From contig NZ_CP007202.1 of the NCBI RefSeq assembly GCF_000941055.1, positions 2,228,001 to 2,292,000 on the forward strand: a stretch of 64,000 bases of DNA, given 5' to 3'. The stretch is from Siansivirga zeaxanthinifaciens CC-SAMT-1 (lineage in GTDB: Bacteria > Bacteroidota > Bacteroidia > Flavobacteriales > Flavobacteriaceae). The notes beneath the pieces were generated by a model that saw nothing but the letters and a program-made list of their open reading frames with translations, was not told where the DNA came from and did no database searches. This document shows positions 1 to 7,567 of this stretch, in pieces (position 1 is the first letter of the stretch; each line of letters starts with the position of its first letter). The position numbers were made by a program, and so were the translations under genes.

Positions 1-725
1 GATGCCATATCCAGTCGATCATTAGTTTCAATACCAAAGCCAATTTTACCAAAAGCCTCAATGTTTTCGGTAGTGTAATCACCATTACTTAAAGGTATGA
101 GCCTTAGCGCTTGTTTTTTGTTGGAGTTATTAACACCCGCATTTTCCCCTAACGGATATACGTAAATCGATCTCACATAGGGCTTGGTGGTATCTTTTAT
201 ATCAATTCCAAAAAGCATCGGATTTAATGGGTGTTCTTCTTTATTTCGAATTTCAAAATGTAAGTGCGGACCACCAGAGCCGCCTGTATTTCCACTGTAA
301 GCAACATGTTGTCCTTTGGTAACAGGTAGGGTTTCGGCCGTTGGGAATAATTCAATTTCAAAAGACTCTGCTTTGTATTGCTGGGCTTTTATATAGGCTT
401 CAATTTCTGGTGAAAACGATTGTAAATGACCGTAAACAGAGGTATAACCATTAGGATGTGTAATGTAAAGGGCTTTTCCGTAGCCAAAATGTGCTATTTT
501 AATTCGGCTTATAAAACCATCTGCAACCGATAATACTTTCAAACCTTGGCGTCCTTGTGTTTTAATATCTAATCCCGAATGAAAGTGATTAGATCGTAAC
601 TCGGCAAAGGTGCCCGATAGTATTAAAGGTATTTCTAATGGGCTAGTAAAATAATCTTGGGGATAATTATTTTGACCGTTTATTAAGCTCGTAAAAATTA
701 AAACAAAAATTAAGGATAATCGCAT
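1..725 (-). CDS. M23-family metallopeptidase, secreted (C-terminus cut by window edge)
   Basis: Probable cell-wall endopeptidase or LytM-like protein of the envelope. The protein begins with a short hydrophobic signal peptide ending near INGQ. An M23 core follows: HFHSGLDIKTQ holds the first zinc ligands (H-x(3)-D type, about residue 47) and GPHLHFEIRN holds the second HxH motif (about residue 134). The core reads as a beta-rich fold with the typical VLSVADGFISRI and YGKALYITHPNGY strands. After the core at least 80 more residues run off the start of the window, so the C-terminal domain is unseen. The ATG at 723-725 is the natural start because the signal peptide begins directly there. It is transcribed away from the zapA operon. 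The family call is strong; the substrate is not known and some M23 members are inactive scaffolds, but here the metal ligands are present. Confidence 0.88.
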   Translation of the reverse strand, partial: MRLSLIFVLIFTSLINGQNNYPQDYFTSPLEIPLILSGTFAELRSNHFHSGLDIKTQGRQGLKVLSVADGFISRIKIAHFGYGKALYITHPNGYTSVYGHLQSFSPEIEAYIKAQQYKAESFEIELFPTAETLPVTKGQHVAYSGNTGGSGGPHLHFEIRNKEEHPLNPMLFGIDIKDTTKPYVRSIYVYPLGENAGVNNSNKKQALRLIPLSNGDYTTENIEAFGKIGFGIETNDRLDMA

Positions 726-847
726 ATAAAAAAGAAGTTCACGCTAAAATATTAATAAGAACTGAAACAGCAAAAAATAAAACAGAAATGACGCATCATA
801 CTGATTTTTAGTAATAACGATAAATTTGAAATTTTATTAAAAAACAA

Positions 848-878
848 TTGTAATTTATGGCAATGTATGTTAACTTTG
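848..878 (+). promoter_or_regulatory. Bacteroidota-type promoter for the coiled-coil/zapA operon
   Basis: TAACTTTG at 871-878 matches the Bacteroidota -7 consensus TAnnTTTG exactly, and a TTG at 848-850 lies 20 bases upstream, as expected for the -33 element. The gene starts 24 bases downstream, at 903. Confidence 0.6.
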
Positions 879-902
879 TGAGATAAGTATTGAAATTTGT
901 AA

Positions 903-1193
903 ATGAGTAATATTGAAGATATTGTAAATTCATTAGAAAGCAAAATTGGTAAAGTATTACGCAAATTAGAGCTTTTGAAACTTGCTAACCAGAAATTAGG
1001 TGAAGAATTAGAAATTTCTAAGCAAGAAAATCTCAACCAAAAAAAGATGATAATTGATTGGCAAGAGAAATATGAAGCACTAAAAATGGCAAATTCAATT
1101 CTTGGCAGTGACGAAGATAAAAAAGAAACTAAGCTTAAAATAAACGCATTAATCCGGGAAATAGACCATTGTATTGCTCAACTCTCCGAATAA
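903..1193 (+). CDS. Small coiled-coil protein upstream of zapA
   Basis: Unrecognised by name. The 96 residues are almost entirely heptad-like alpha helix rich in Leu, Lys and Glu (residues 5-65, for example LESKIGKVLRKLELLKLANQ), with no signal peptide, no membrane segment and no cysteine cluster except one late Cys. It ends 6 bases before the first possible zapA start, so the two are surely one operon. Size, coiled-coil nature and position beside zapA suggest a ZapB-like partner that bridges the division ring. That is inference from context: proteobacterial ZapB is shorter and I see no diagnostic motif. An exact -7 promoter element lies 25 bases upstream. Confidence 0.8.
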   Translation: MSNIEDIVNSLESKIGKVLRKLELLKLANQKLGEELEISKQENLNQKKMIIDWQEKYEALKMANSILGSDEDKKETKLKINALIREIDHCIAQLSE

Positions 1194-1208
1194 TGATAAA
1201 TGGTATCA

Positions 1209-1502
1209 ATGTCTGAAAAGCTTAAAATAAAACTATCCATAGGGAATAGAGTATATCCTTTAACAATTGACCCGAGTCAGGAAGAAGGTTTACGTAAAGC
1301 AGCAAAGAATATTGATGCCATGATTAAACAATTTGAGCAAAGTTATTCTGTTCGAGATAAACAAGATGTACTAGCCATGTGTGCTTTGCAATTTGCGTCT
1401 CAAGTAGAACAGAAATCAATTGATAAAGAAGTAGTAAGCGAACATCTACAAGAGCAATTAAGTGCTTTAAATGATTTGCTTGATACCCATTTAATATCAT
1501 AA
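1209..1502 (+). CDS. zapA: Cell division protein ZapA
   Basis: Small cytoplasmic protein that binds FtsZ and cross-links Z-ring filaments. The N-terminal half (LKIKLSIGNRVYPLTIDPSQ followed by EEGLRKAAKNID) is the conserved ZapA head, and the C-terminal 40 residues form the dimerising coiled coil. Length of about 97 residues fits the family. I chose the ATG at 1209 (MSEKLKIKL) because the family usually starts two to four residues before LKIKL; an in-frame ATG at 1200 would add only MVS. It follows the coiled-coil gene closely and is followed directly by the 6S RNA, the same order (zapA then 6S RNA) known from proteobacteria. Confidence 0.93.
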   Translation: MSEKLKIKLSIGNRVYPLTIDPSQEEGLRKAAKNIDAMIKQFEQSYSVRDKQDVLAMCALQFASQVEQKSIDKEVVSEHLQEQLSALNDLLDTHLIS

Positions 1503-1530
1503 CGGTCTTTAAAATAAAGTAAAAGTTACT

Positions 1531-1698
1531 GCCTACATTGGTTATTTATTTTTGATAAACTCAACGTTAATTCTTTAAAAAGGGTGAGTTTAAGTTGTAA
1601 AAGCAAGCTGCCTTGAGCAGATCCTTGATCAGCTTGTTAGCCCTAAACTTGTTTTTAAGGAGTTTATACAAAATCTTAAACTGGTGTAGGCTTTTTTT
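1531..1698 (+). ncRNA. ssrS: 6S RNA (6S-Flavo type) with its terminator
   Basis: The 222-base gap between zapA and rny holds a long structured element. GCCTACA at 1531-1537 pairs with TGTAGGC at 1685-1691 to close a rod, an inner stem can form between AAACTCA and TGAGTTT (about 1567-1592), and CAAGCTG 1604-1610 pairs exactly with CAGCTTG 1630-1636. A run of seven T follows at 1692-1698. A long hairpin-like RNA with a central bulge directly after zapA is the known position of 6S RNA, which binds RNA polymerase holoenzyme as an open-promoter mimic; a flavobacterial form (6S-Flavo) has been described at this place. Ends are read from the closing stem and T-tract only. Confidence rests on structure plus synteny; a covariance-model scan was not possible. 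Confidence 0.82.
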
Positions 1699-1724
1699 AT
1701 ATATAATAACAACTAAACACGTAA

Positions 1725-3296
1725 ATGGATTCAGTTATAATGATTGTAGGTGGCGTAATAATAGGCTTGATTTTAGGCTTTATTATAGCTAAAATTTTAG
1801 AGAAAAATAATGCTTCAAAACTCGTTAAAGAAGCTAAGAAAAGTGCTTCTTTAATACTTAAAGAGGCCAATAGTGAAGGTGAATCAATTAAAAAAGATAA
1901 AATACTTCAAGCAAAAGAAAAGTTTATCGAATTAAAAGCCGAACATGAAAAGGTTATTTTGGCTCGTGATAAAAAAATGGCAGAGTCTGAAAAGCGTTGC
2001 CGTGATAAAGAATCTCAAGTTTCCAGTGAATTAGCAAAAAACAAAAAGCTTAACGAATCGTTAGAAGAAAAGTTAAAAGATTATAACCACAGGTTAGATG
2101 TTTTAGAAAAGAAACAAGAGGAAATAGATAAACTTCACAAAAATCAAGTGCAGCAATTAGAAATAATTTCTAGTTTATCTGCCGAAGAAGCTAAAGAACA
2201 GTTAATAGAATCTTTAAAAGGCGAAGCTAAAAACGATGCCATGGCTTATATTCAAAGCTCTATGGAAGAGGCTAAATTAACTGCCGAACAAGATGCTAAA
2301 AAGATTATTATTAACACCATTCAGCGTATAGGAACCGAAGAAGCAGTAGATAACTGTGTATCTGTTTTCAACATCGAATCGGATGATGTTAAGGGACGCA
2401 TTATAGGTCGTGAAGGACGAAATATTCGTGCTATTGAGGCTGCCACTGGAGTTGAAATTATTGTAGATGATACGCCTGAAGCTATTATTTTATCTTGTTT
2501 TGACTCTGTAAGAAGAGAGATTGCTCGTTTATCATTACATAAATTAGTAACCGATGGAAGGATACATCCTGCGCGTATTGAAGAAGTAGTTAATAAAACA
2601 CAGAAACAAATCGAGCAAGAAATTATTGAAGTTGGTAAACGTACTGTTATCGATTTAGGAATTCATAATTTACATCCAGAGCTAATTAAAATGGTAGGAA
2701 GAATGAAATACCGTTCTTCTTACGGACAAAACCTGCTTCAGCACTCGCGTGAAGTTGCTAAGCTTTGTGGAGTAATGGCTGCCGAATTAGGATTAAACCC
2801 TAAGTTAGCAAAACGTGCCGGACTTTTACATGATATAGGAAAAGTGCCTGATGCAGAAGCAGACATGGAAACTCCACATGCTATTCTAGGTATGCAGTGG
2901 GCCGAAAAATATGGCGAGAAAGACGATGTTTGTAACGCCATTGGAGCGCATCACGATGAAGTTGAAATGAAATCGTTATTAGCGCCAATCATTCAAGTGT
3001 GTGATGCTATTTCGGGTGCCAGACCAGGTGCCAGACGTCAAGTTTTAGATAGTTATATTCAACGTCTTAAAGATTTAGAAGATATAGCTTTCGGTTTTCC
3101 AGGTGTAAAAAAAGCTTATGCAATTCAGGCGGGTAGAGAACTACGTGTAATTGTTGAAAGCGAAAAAGTAGACGATCAAAAAGCTGCCGATTTATCTTTT
3201 AGTATTTCTCAAAAAGTACAAACAGACATGACATATCCTGGTCAGGTTAAAGTTACAGTAATTAGAGAAACACGTGCTGTTAACATAGCCAAGTAG
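1725..3296 (+). CDS. rny: Ribonuclease Y
   Basis: Membrane-anchored endoribonuclease that starts decay of many mRNAs. The domains appear in the usual order over 523 residues, a normal length: a single N-terminal membrane segment ([20 protein letters not shown], residues 4-23); a long charged coiled coil to about residue 200; a KH RNA-binding domain with the [15 protein letters not shown] loop; and an HD domain with HSREVAKL and the metal-binding pair LLHDIGK. The C-terminal motif after HHDE matches the family. The start is the first ATG after the 6S RNA terminator, 27 bases away, and no separate strong promoter is visible in that gap, so transcription may come through or from within the 6S region. 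A strong terminator follows. Confidence 0.97.
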   Translation: MDSVIMIVGGVIIGLILGFIIAKILEKNNASKLVKEAKKSASLILKEANSEGESIKKDKILQAKEKFIELKAEHEKVILARDKKMAESEKRCRDKESQVSSELAKNKKLNESLEEKLKDYNHRLDVLEKKQEEIDKLHKNQVQQLEIISSLSAEEAKEQLIESLKGEAKNDAMAYIQSSMEEAKLTAEQDAKKIIINTIQRIGTEEAVDNCVSVFNIESDDVKGRIIGREGRNIRAIEAATGVEIIVDDTPEAIILSCFDSVRREIARLSLHKLVTDGRIHPARIEEVVNKTQKQIEQEIIEVGKRTVIDLGIHNLHPELIKMVGRMKYRSSYGQNLLQHSREVAKLCGVMAAELGLNPKLAKRAGLLHDIGKVPDAEADMETPHAILGMQWAEKYGEKDDVCNAIGAHHDEVEMKSLLAPIIQVCDAISGARPGARRQVLDSYIQRLKDLEDIAFGFPGVKKAYAIQAGRELRVIVESEKVDDQKAADLSFSISQKVQTDMTYPGQVKVTVIRETRAVNIAK

Positions 3297-3320
3297 TTAA
3301 TTAGAAACTTTTATATAACA

Positions 3321-3352
3321 AAAAGCCTCTCAATTTTTGAGAGGCTTTTTTG
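3321..3352. terminator. Bidirectional terminator between rny and the convergent lipoprotein gene
   Basis: AAAAGCCTCTCAA and TTGAGAGGCTTTTTT form a perfect GC-containing stem with a three-base loop and a T-run on both strands. It serves rny from the left and the leftward lipoprotein gene from the right. Confidence 0.9.
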
Positions 3353-3354
3353 TT

Positions 3355-4533
3355 TTAACTTGGGTTGTAAGATTTAATAATTTGCTTAAGCTGCTGTTTT
3401 AAGTCTTCTCCGGTGTCATAAATAATTTGCTCATCGGTAGGGAATGGTATACGGCGTCTTTCTAAAAACGGTAAAAGATTAGTATCTAAAGCTCTTTTAT
3501 CACCTCTGGTATTAGCATATACATGATCGAAAACAAAAGTACTTTCAATAGGGAAAGCATCAATTAATTGTTGTGTATTAATGTTTATATATTCAACATT
3601 ACCCTTTACTTGTGCCGATTTGTTTTGCTTAAATTCATAATATTCGCATCGAATCGTTTTTAAGTTATCAACTTTTATAAAGTTCCCTAAACTATCTTTT
3701 ACGGGGTTGCCTTTAGTGTCTAATAGATTTTTTTTGCCATCAATAATTTGTTTTTCCTTTATTATTTGACGCTCTTTAATTTGCTCGGGCGATACATTTA
3801 TTTCTCTTAATACAACACGCATGTTATAGTCGTATGTAATGTCATTGCTAGGCGTATTATGGTAAACAGTCCATAAGTTATTAATGCCGTAAGTACTAAA
3901 GTTAAGTAGGTCGCTTTCTAATGCTTGCGGAATTATTTTTCGAGTATCATTAAACATATCTACCAAAACATAGTCTGTTCCTTTAGCATGTGACCAATTA
4001 ATTAAAGAACGTACATCTTTGTAGTTGGGGTTTATGGCTTCTATTTCTTTTAAATTATTATAAGCTTTTCTATAATCTAACTTGTTTTTAGAATTTAGTA
4101 GCGCTGTTGTGTTATTATAAAGATGTTCTGATGCCTTTTCTTTGTATTTAATAATCGAACTAGAGTAATCCTTCAATTTAAAACGTATTTCTTTGCCATT
4201 TACACTTAATGGTAAAAAGGGTTTAATAATTTCCTGTCTATTATTTAAGTTTAGAAACAAATCATAAATTCTAATATAGTTTTCCGGATTGTTATCCTTT
4301 TTCAAAAAGTCTATATTTTGCAAATCACGATCGTTAGCTTTCAGGTAAGCTTCATAAAGCAAATTAATATAATCGGTTTTGTTCTTTTTGTCTTTATTGG
4401 TTCTTAATTTTCCAATGGCATCATAAATGGCTTTATCATAATTTCCAGCAGTTAAAGCCTTCTCAATTTGCTTGCTGGCGCTGCAAGAAATTAAAAATAA
4501 TATGGAACATGTAATGAGTAATGTTTTTTTCAT
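3355..4533 (-). CDS. Hypothetical outer-envelope lipoprotein, about 392 residues
   Basis: I do not recognise a named family. The true start is probably the ATG at 4531-4533, because the protein then begins MKKTLLITCSILFLISCSAS, a textbook lipoprotein signal with the lipobox Cys at residue 16; an open frame extends 18 codons upstream but begins with GTG and would bury the signal. The first 180 residues are helical and repeat-like (LTAGNYDKAIYDAIGKLRTN, later DYRKAYNNLKEIEAINPNYK), suggesting TPR-like helices. The C-terminal half is beta-rich with a conserved-looking EYYEFKQNKSAQVKGN stretch and FVFDHVYANTRGDKRAL. It stands alone, convergent with rny and sharing its terminator. An anchored adaptor role is possible but unproven. 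Confidence 0.8.
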   Translation of the reverse strand: MKKTLLITCSILFLISCSASKQIEKALTAGNYDKAIYDAIGKLRTNKDKKNKTDYINLLYEAYLKANDRDLQNIDFLKKDNNPENYIRIYDLFLNLNNRQEIIKPFLPLSVNGKEIRFKLKDYSSSIIKYKEKASEHLYNNTTALLNSKNKLDYRKAYNNLKEIEAINPNYKDVRSLINWSHAKGTDYVLVDMFNDTRKIIPQALESDLLNFSTYGINNLWTVYHNTPSNDITYDYNMRVVLREINVSPEQIKERQIIKEKQIIDGKKNLLDTKGNPVKDSLGNFIKVDNLKTIRCEYYEFKQNKSAQVKGNVEYININTQQLIDAFPIESTFVFDHVYANTRGDKRALDTNLLPFLERRRIPFPTDEQIIYDTGEDLKQQLKQIIKSYNPS

Positions 4534-4634
4534 AAAATAAGGTTTTTTTAATTCCTTTTCAATATTAATACCAAAATGGATTGACACTTAAAAAAAAGTA
4601 TCAATCCATTTTTAATTTATTTAAAGTTAGTATG

Positions 4635-5918
4635 TTATTTTTTTACATAAACAGGAAGTAGTTTGGTGATAATTTCACCAAAACCAATACGCGTCCCGTC
4701 TTTTTCGCAGTAACCGCGCATGATAACTGTATCGTTATCGTTAATAAATTTTCTTTCGGTGCCATCTTTCATTTTAATAGGTTTTTCGCCTTTCCATGTA
4801 AGTTCTAACATCGACCCGAAAGACTCTGGAGTGGGCCCAGAAACAGTCCCACTTCCCATTAAATCACCAGAATTAACAGGGCAACCATTAACAGTATGAT
4901 GTGCTAGTTGCTGCGACATATTCCAGTACATATGTTTAAAATTAGATTTGCAAACAACGGTTTCTTTCGCACCTTGTGGTTGTATTGCCACCTCTAAATT
5001 AATATCGTAACTCTTTTTACCTTTATATTGTAAATACGGTAATTGTGGTTTTATTGGTTTCGGACTCTCAACACGGTAGGGTTCCAGAGCATCTAAGGTA
5101 ACGATCCAAGGCGACATGGAAGACGCAAAATTTTTAGCCAAAAAAGGACCTAAAGGTATGTATTCCCATTTTTGAATATCGCGTGCGCTCCAGTCATTAA
5201 ACAACACCAAGCCAAAAATATACTCTTCAGCTTCGTTAACTGGTATAGGTTCTCCCAAATCGTTGGCAACGGTAGTAATAAAGGCCATTTCTAATTCGAA
5301 ATCTACCGATTTGCTGGGACCAAAAACAGGTTCGGTTGCACCAAAAGGCAGGGTTTGTCCTTGTGGTCTGTGAATATTAATTCCAGAAGGCACAATAGAC
5401 GAGCTTCTACCGTGATAAGCAACTGGTATGTGAAGCCAGTTTGCTAATAAGTCGTTATTTGTGTTGCCTAAAATATTTGCCACATTGGTAGCGTGTTCTT
5501 TACTTGAGTAAAAATCGGTATAATCGCCAATTTGAACCGGTAATTGCATTTCAATTTCATCCAATCGAAACAATACAATCTCCTTGTGGCTCTTGTTGTT
5601 TTTTAAGGTGTCGTTATCAGCATCAAAAATATGAGCTATTCTATTTCTAACGGCACGCCATGTTTTACGGCCGTCTGCAATAAAATCGTTTAAGGTGTCT
5701 TGCAGAAAAATATCATCGGTTAAGGGAATACCATCAAAATACCCCAATTGGTGTAATGCGCCTAAATCTATGGCGGTATCTCCAATACGAGTTCCAATGG
5801 TTATAATATCATCACGTGTTAAAAAAACGCCAAATGGAATATTCTGTATTGGAAAATCAGAATTTTTATCGACGTGTAACCACGATTTTCTATCTGGATT
5901 GTTAGCTGATAATGGCAT
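4635..5918 (-). CDS. fahA: Fumarylacetoacetase
   Basis: Last enzyme of tyrosine/phenylalanine catabolism; hydrolyses 4-fumarylacetoacetate to fumarate and acetoacetate in the cytoplasm. At 427 residues it has the normal two-domain length: an N-terminal SH3-like domain (FPIQNIPFGVF) and a C-terminal FAH barrel. Visible catalytic residues include the Asp and His in DYTDFYSSKEHATN, the metal-binding FELEMAF, FNDWSARDIQKWE, and the late GDLMGSGTVSGP signature. The start ATG at 5916-5918 gives the expected N-terminus. No other tyrosine-degradation gene lies beside it here. Its promoter region contains TAGGTTTG on the minus strand 34 bases before the start. Confidence 0.96.
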   Translation of the reverse strand: MPLSANNPDRKSWLHVDKNSDFPIQNIPFGVFLTRDDIITIGTRIGDTAIDLGALHQLGYFDGIPLTDDIFLQDTLNDFIADGRKTWRAVRNRIAHIFDADNDTLKNNKSHKEIVLFRLDEIEMQLPVQIGDYTDFYSSKEHATNVANILGNTNNDLLANWLHIPVAYHGRSSSIVPSGINIHRPQGQTLPFGATEPVFGPSKSVDFELEMAFITTVANDLGEPIPVNEAEEYIFGLVLFNDWSARDIQKWEYIPLGPFLAKNFASSMSPWIVTLDALEPYRVESPKPIKPQLPYLQYKGKKSYDINLEVAIQPQGAKETVVCKSNFKHMYWNMSQQLAHHTVNGCPVNSGDLMGSGTVSGPTPESFGSMLELTWKGEKPIKMKDGTERKFINDNDTVIMRGYCEKDGTRIGFGEIITKLLPVYVKK

Positions 5919-5951
5919 AACTGTTTTGTTTTTTTGTTAAAGTAATATGTT

Positions 5952-5959
5952 CAAACCTA
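5952..5959 (-). promoter_or_regulatory. -7 promoter element for fahA
   Basis: Minus-strand TAGGTTTG is an exact TAnnTTTG match 34 bases upstream of fahA. The plus-strand context TCAAACCTACACA followed by a T-run and CATTTT recurs upstream of the BatA-like gene at 32461. Confidence 0.55.
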
Positions 5960-6056
5960 CACAATTTTTTCATTTTATTCAGAATAAAATCAGAAAAAAT
6001 AGTATTCTACTAAACGTTAATAAAATAGTTGAAAAGTTAGTAGTAAATATATGTTT

Positions 6057-6091
6057 TTTGATGAATTTAAATAATCTATTTGTTATTTTTG
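6057..6091 (+). promoter_or_regulatory. Promoter for glyA
   Basis: TTTG at 6057-6060 and TATTTTTG at 6084-6091 form a complete Bacteroidota -33/-7 pair with 23-base spacing, leaving a leader of about 25 bases before the glyA ATG. Confidence 0.65.
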
Positions 6092-6120
6092 CAAAATATT
6101 TAACTCGAATTTAATTTTAT

Positions 6121-7395
6121 ATGCAACGCGACGAACAAATTTTTGAACTTATTCAAGCCGAAAAAGAGCGCCAATTACATGGTATAGAACTTATTGCTTC
6201 AGAGAATTTTGTAAGCGAACAAGTTATGGAAGCTGCCGGATCGGTATTAACAAACAAATATGCCGAAGGCTATCCAGGAAAACGTTACTATGGTGGTTGT
6301 GAAGTGGTAGACGAAGTAGAGCAAATTGCTATTGATAGAGCAAAGGCTTTGTTTGGAGCAGAATATGTAAATGTACAACCTCACTCAGGTAGTCAGGCCA
6401 ATACAGCTGTGTATCATGCTTGTTTAAATCCTGGCGATAAAATTTTAGGATTCGATTTATCTCACGGTGGCCATTTAACCCATGGTTCGCCAGTAAACTT
6501 CTCTGGTAAACTTTACAACCCGGTATTTTATGGTGTAGAGCAAGAAACAGGTGTTTTAAACTACGATAAAATTCAAGAAATAGCAACCAAAGAGCAACCA
6601 AAACTTATTATTGCAGGTGCTTCGGCTTATTCTCGTGATATCGATTTTAAGCGTTTTAGAGTTATTGCAGACAGCGTTGGCGCTATTTTAATGGCAGATA
6701 TTTCCCATCCAGCAGGTTTAATTGCGAAAGGCATTTTAAACGACCCGCTTCCTCATTGTCACATTGTAACTACAACAACACACAAAACCTTAAGAGGTCC
6801 ACGTGGTGGTATGATTATGATGGGTAAAGATTTCGATAACCCATTTGGAATTACCCTAAAAGACGGAAGCTTACGTAAAATGTCGTCTCTTTTAGATTCT
6901 GCCGTTTTCCCAGGAAATCAAGGTGGCCCATTAGAGCACATTATTGCAGCAAAAGCTATTGCTTTTGGCGAAGCTTTAACCGATTCGTTTTTACATTACC
7001 AATTACAAGTAAAGAAAAACGCAGCAACATTAGCCGATGCTTTAGTATCTAAAGGTTACGATATTATTTCAGGCGGAACCGATAACCACTGTATGCTTAT
7101 CGATTTACGTAATAAAGATGTTTCAGGTAAAGATGCCGAGCAAGCCTTAGTAAAAGCAGACATTACCGTAAATAAAAACATGGTACCTTTCGATACCCGT
7201 TCGCCATTTGTAACCTCAGGAATCCGTATTGGTGCAGCTGCCATTACCACACGAGGTTTAAAAGAAGCCGAGATGGTAACCATCGTAGAACTAATCGACG
7301 AAGTAATTACAAATTACCAAGACGATGCCGTTTTAGAAGCTGTAAAAGAAAAAGTAAATGCACTTATGGCAAACAGACCATTATTCGTAGCATAA
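6121..7395 (+). CDS. glyA: Serine hydroxymethyltransferase
   Basis: PLP enzyme that interconverts serine and glycine while charging tetrahydrofolate with a one-carbon unit; cytoplasmic. The 424-residue length is right for the bacterial family. Motifs are clear: [13 protein letters not shown] at the N-terminus, [30 protein letters not shown], the [10 protein letters not shown] region that contacts PLP, and [16 protein letters not shown], where the Lys carries PLP. The ATG at 6121 gives the family N-terminus with no spare residues. It is monocistronic, with a -33/-7 promoter upstream and a strong terminator 20 bases after the stop. Codon use is highly biased, as expected of an abundant protein. 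Confidence 0.98.
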   Translation: MQRDEQIFELIQAEKERQLHGIELIASENFVSEQVMEAAGSVLTNKYAEGYPGKRYYGGCEVVDEVEQIAIDRAKALFGAEYVNVQPHSGSQANTAVYHACLNPGDKILGFDLSHGGHLTHGSPVNFSGKLYNPVFYGVEQETGVLNYDKIQEIATKEQPKLIIAGASAYSRDIDFKRFRVIADSVGAILMADISHPAGLIAKGILNDPLPHCHIVTTTTHKTLRGPRGGMIMMGKDFDNPFGITLKDGSLRKMSSLLDSAVFPGNQGGPLEHIIAAKAIAFGEALTDSFLHYQLQVKKNAATLADALVSKGYDIISGGTDNHCMLIDLRNKDVSGKDAEQALVKADITVNKNMVPFDTRSPFVTSGIRIGAAAITTRGLKEAEMVTIVELIDEVITNYQDDAVLEAVKEKVNALMANRPLFVA

Positions 7396-7414
7396 CAAAT
7401 ACATTATATTATTT

Positions 7415-7446
7415 AAAAATCCCGCTCTATGAGTGGGATTTTTTGT
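7415..7446 (+). terminator. glyA terminator
   Basis: AAAAATCCCGCTC and GAGTGGGATTTTTT pair with one G.T wobble around a three-base loop, followed by a T-rich tail. Confidence 0.88.
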
Positions 7447-7450
7447 TTTT

Positions 7451-7533
7451 GGGCGTTACCACAAGGGTCGGGTTTTACGCTGCAAGTCCGCGCTCGTACC
7501 TCGCTGTGGGCTTTCCGCTTCAACCCCTAACGC
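7451..7533. repeat. GC-rich imperfect palindromic intergenic element
   Basis: An 83-base block much richer in GC than its surroundings lies between the glyA terminator and the next gene. Its ends are inverted: GGGCGTTA at the left and TAACGC (7528-7533) at the right, and inside AAGTCC (about 7485) can pair with GGGCTT (about 7508). Similar GC-rich palindromes bounded by GGGCGTT and TAACGC are, from memory, common between genes in Flavobacteriaceae genomes, and the end sequences recall attC-like sites. Only one copy is in this window, so its being a dispersed repeat is inference. Confidence 0.5.
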
Positions 7534-7567
7534 AAGTTATCAGTTAGGTTATATGCTAAAAAATAAG

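Noticed and set aside
752..1036. Open frame on the minus strand across the coiled-coil gene
   Set aside because: It lies opposite a gene with promoter, codon bias and operon context; its product is a low-complexity Ser/Leu/Ile/Phe string.
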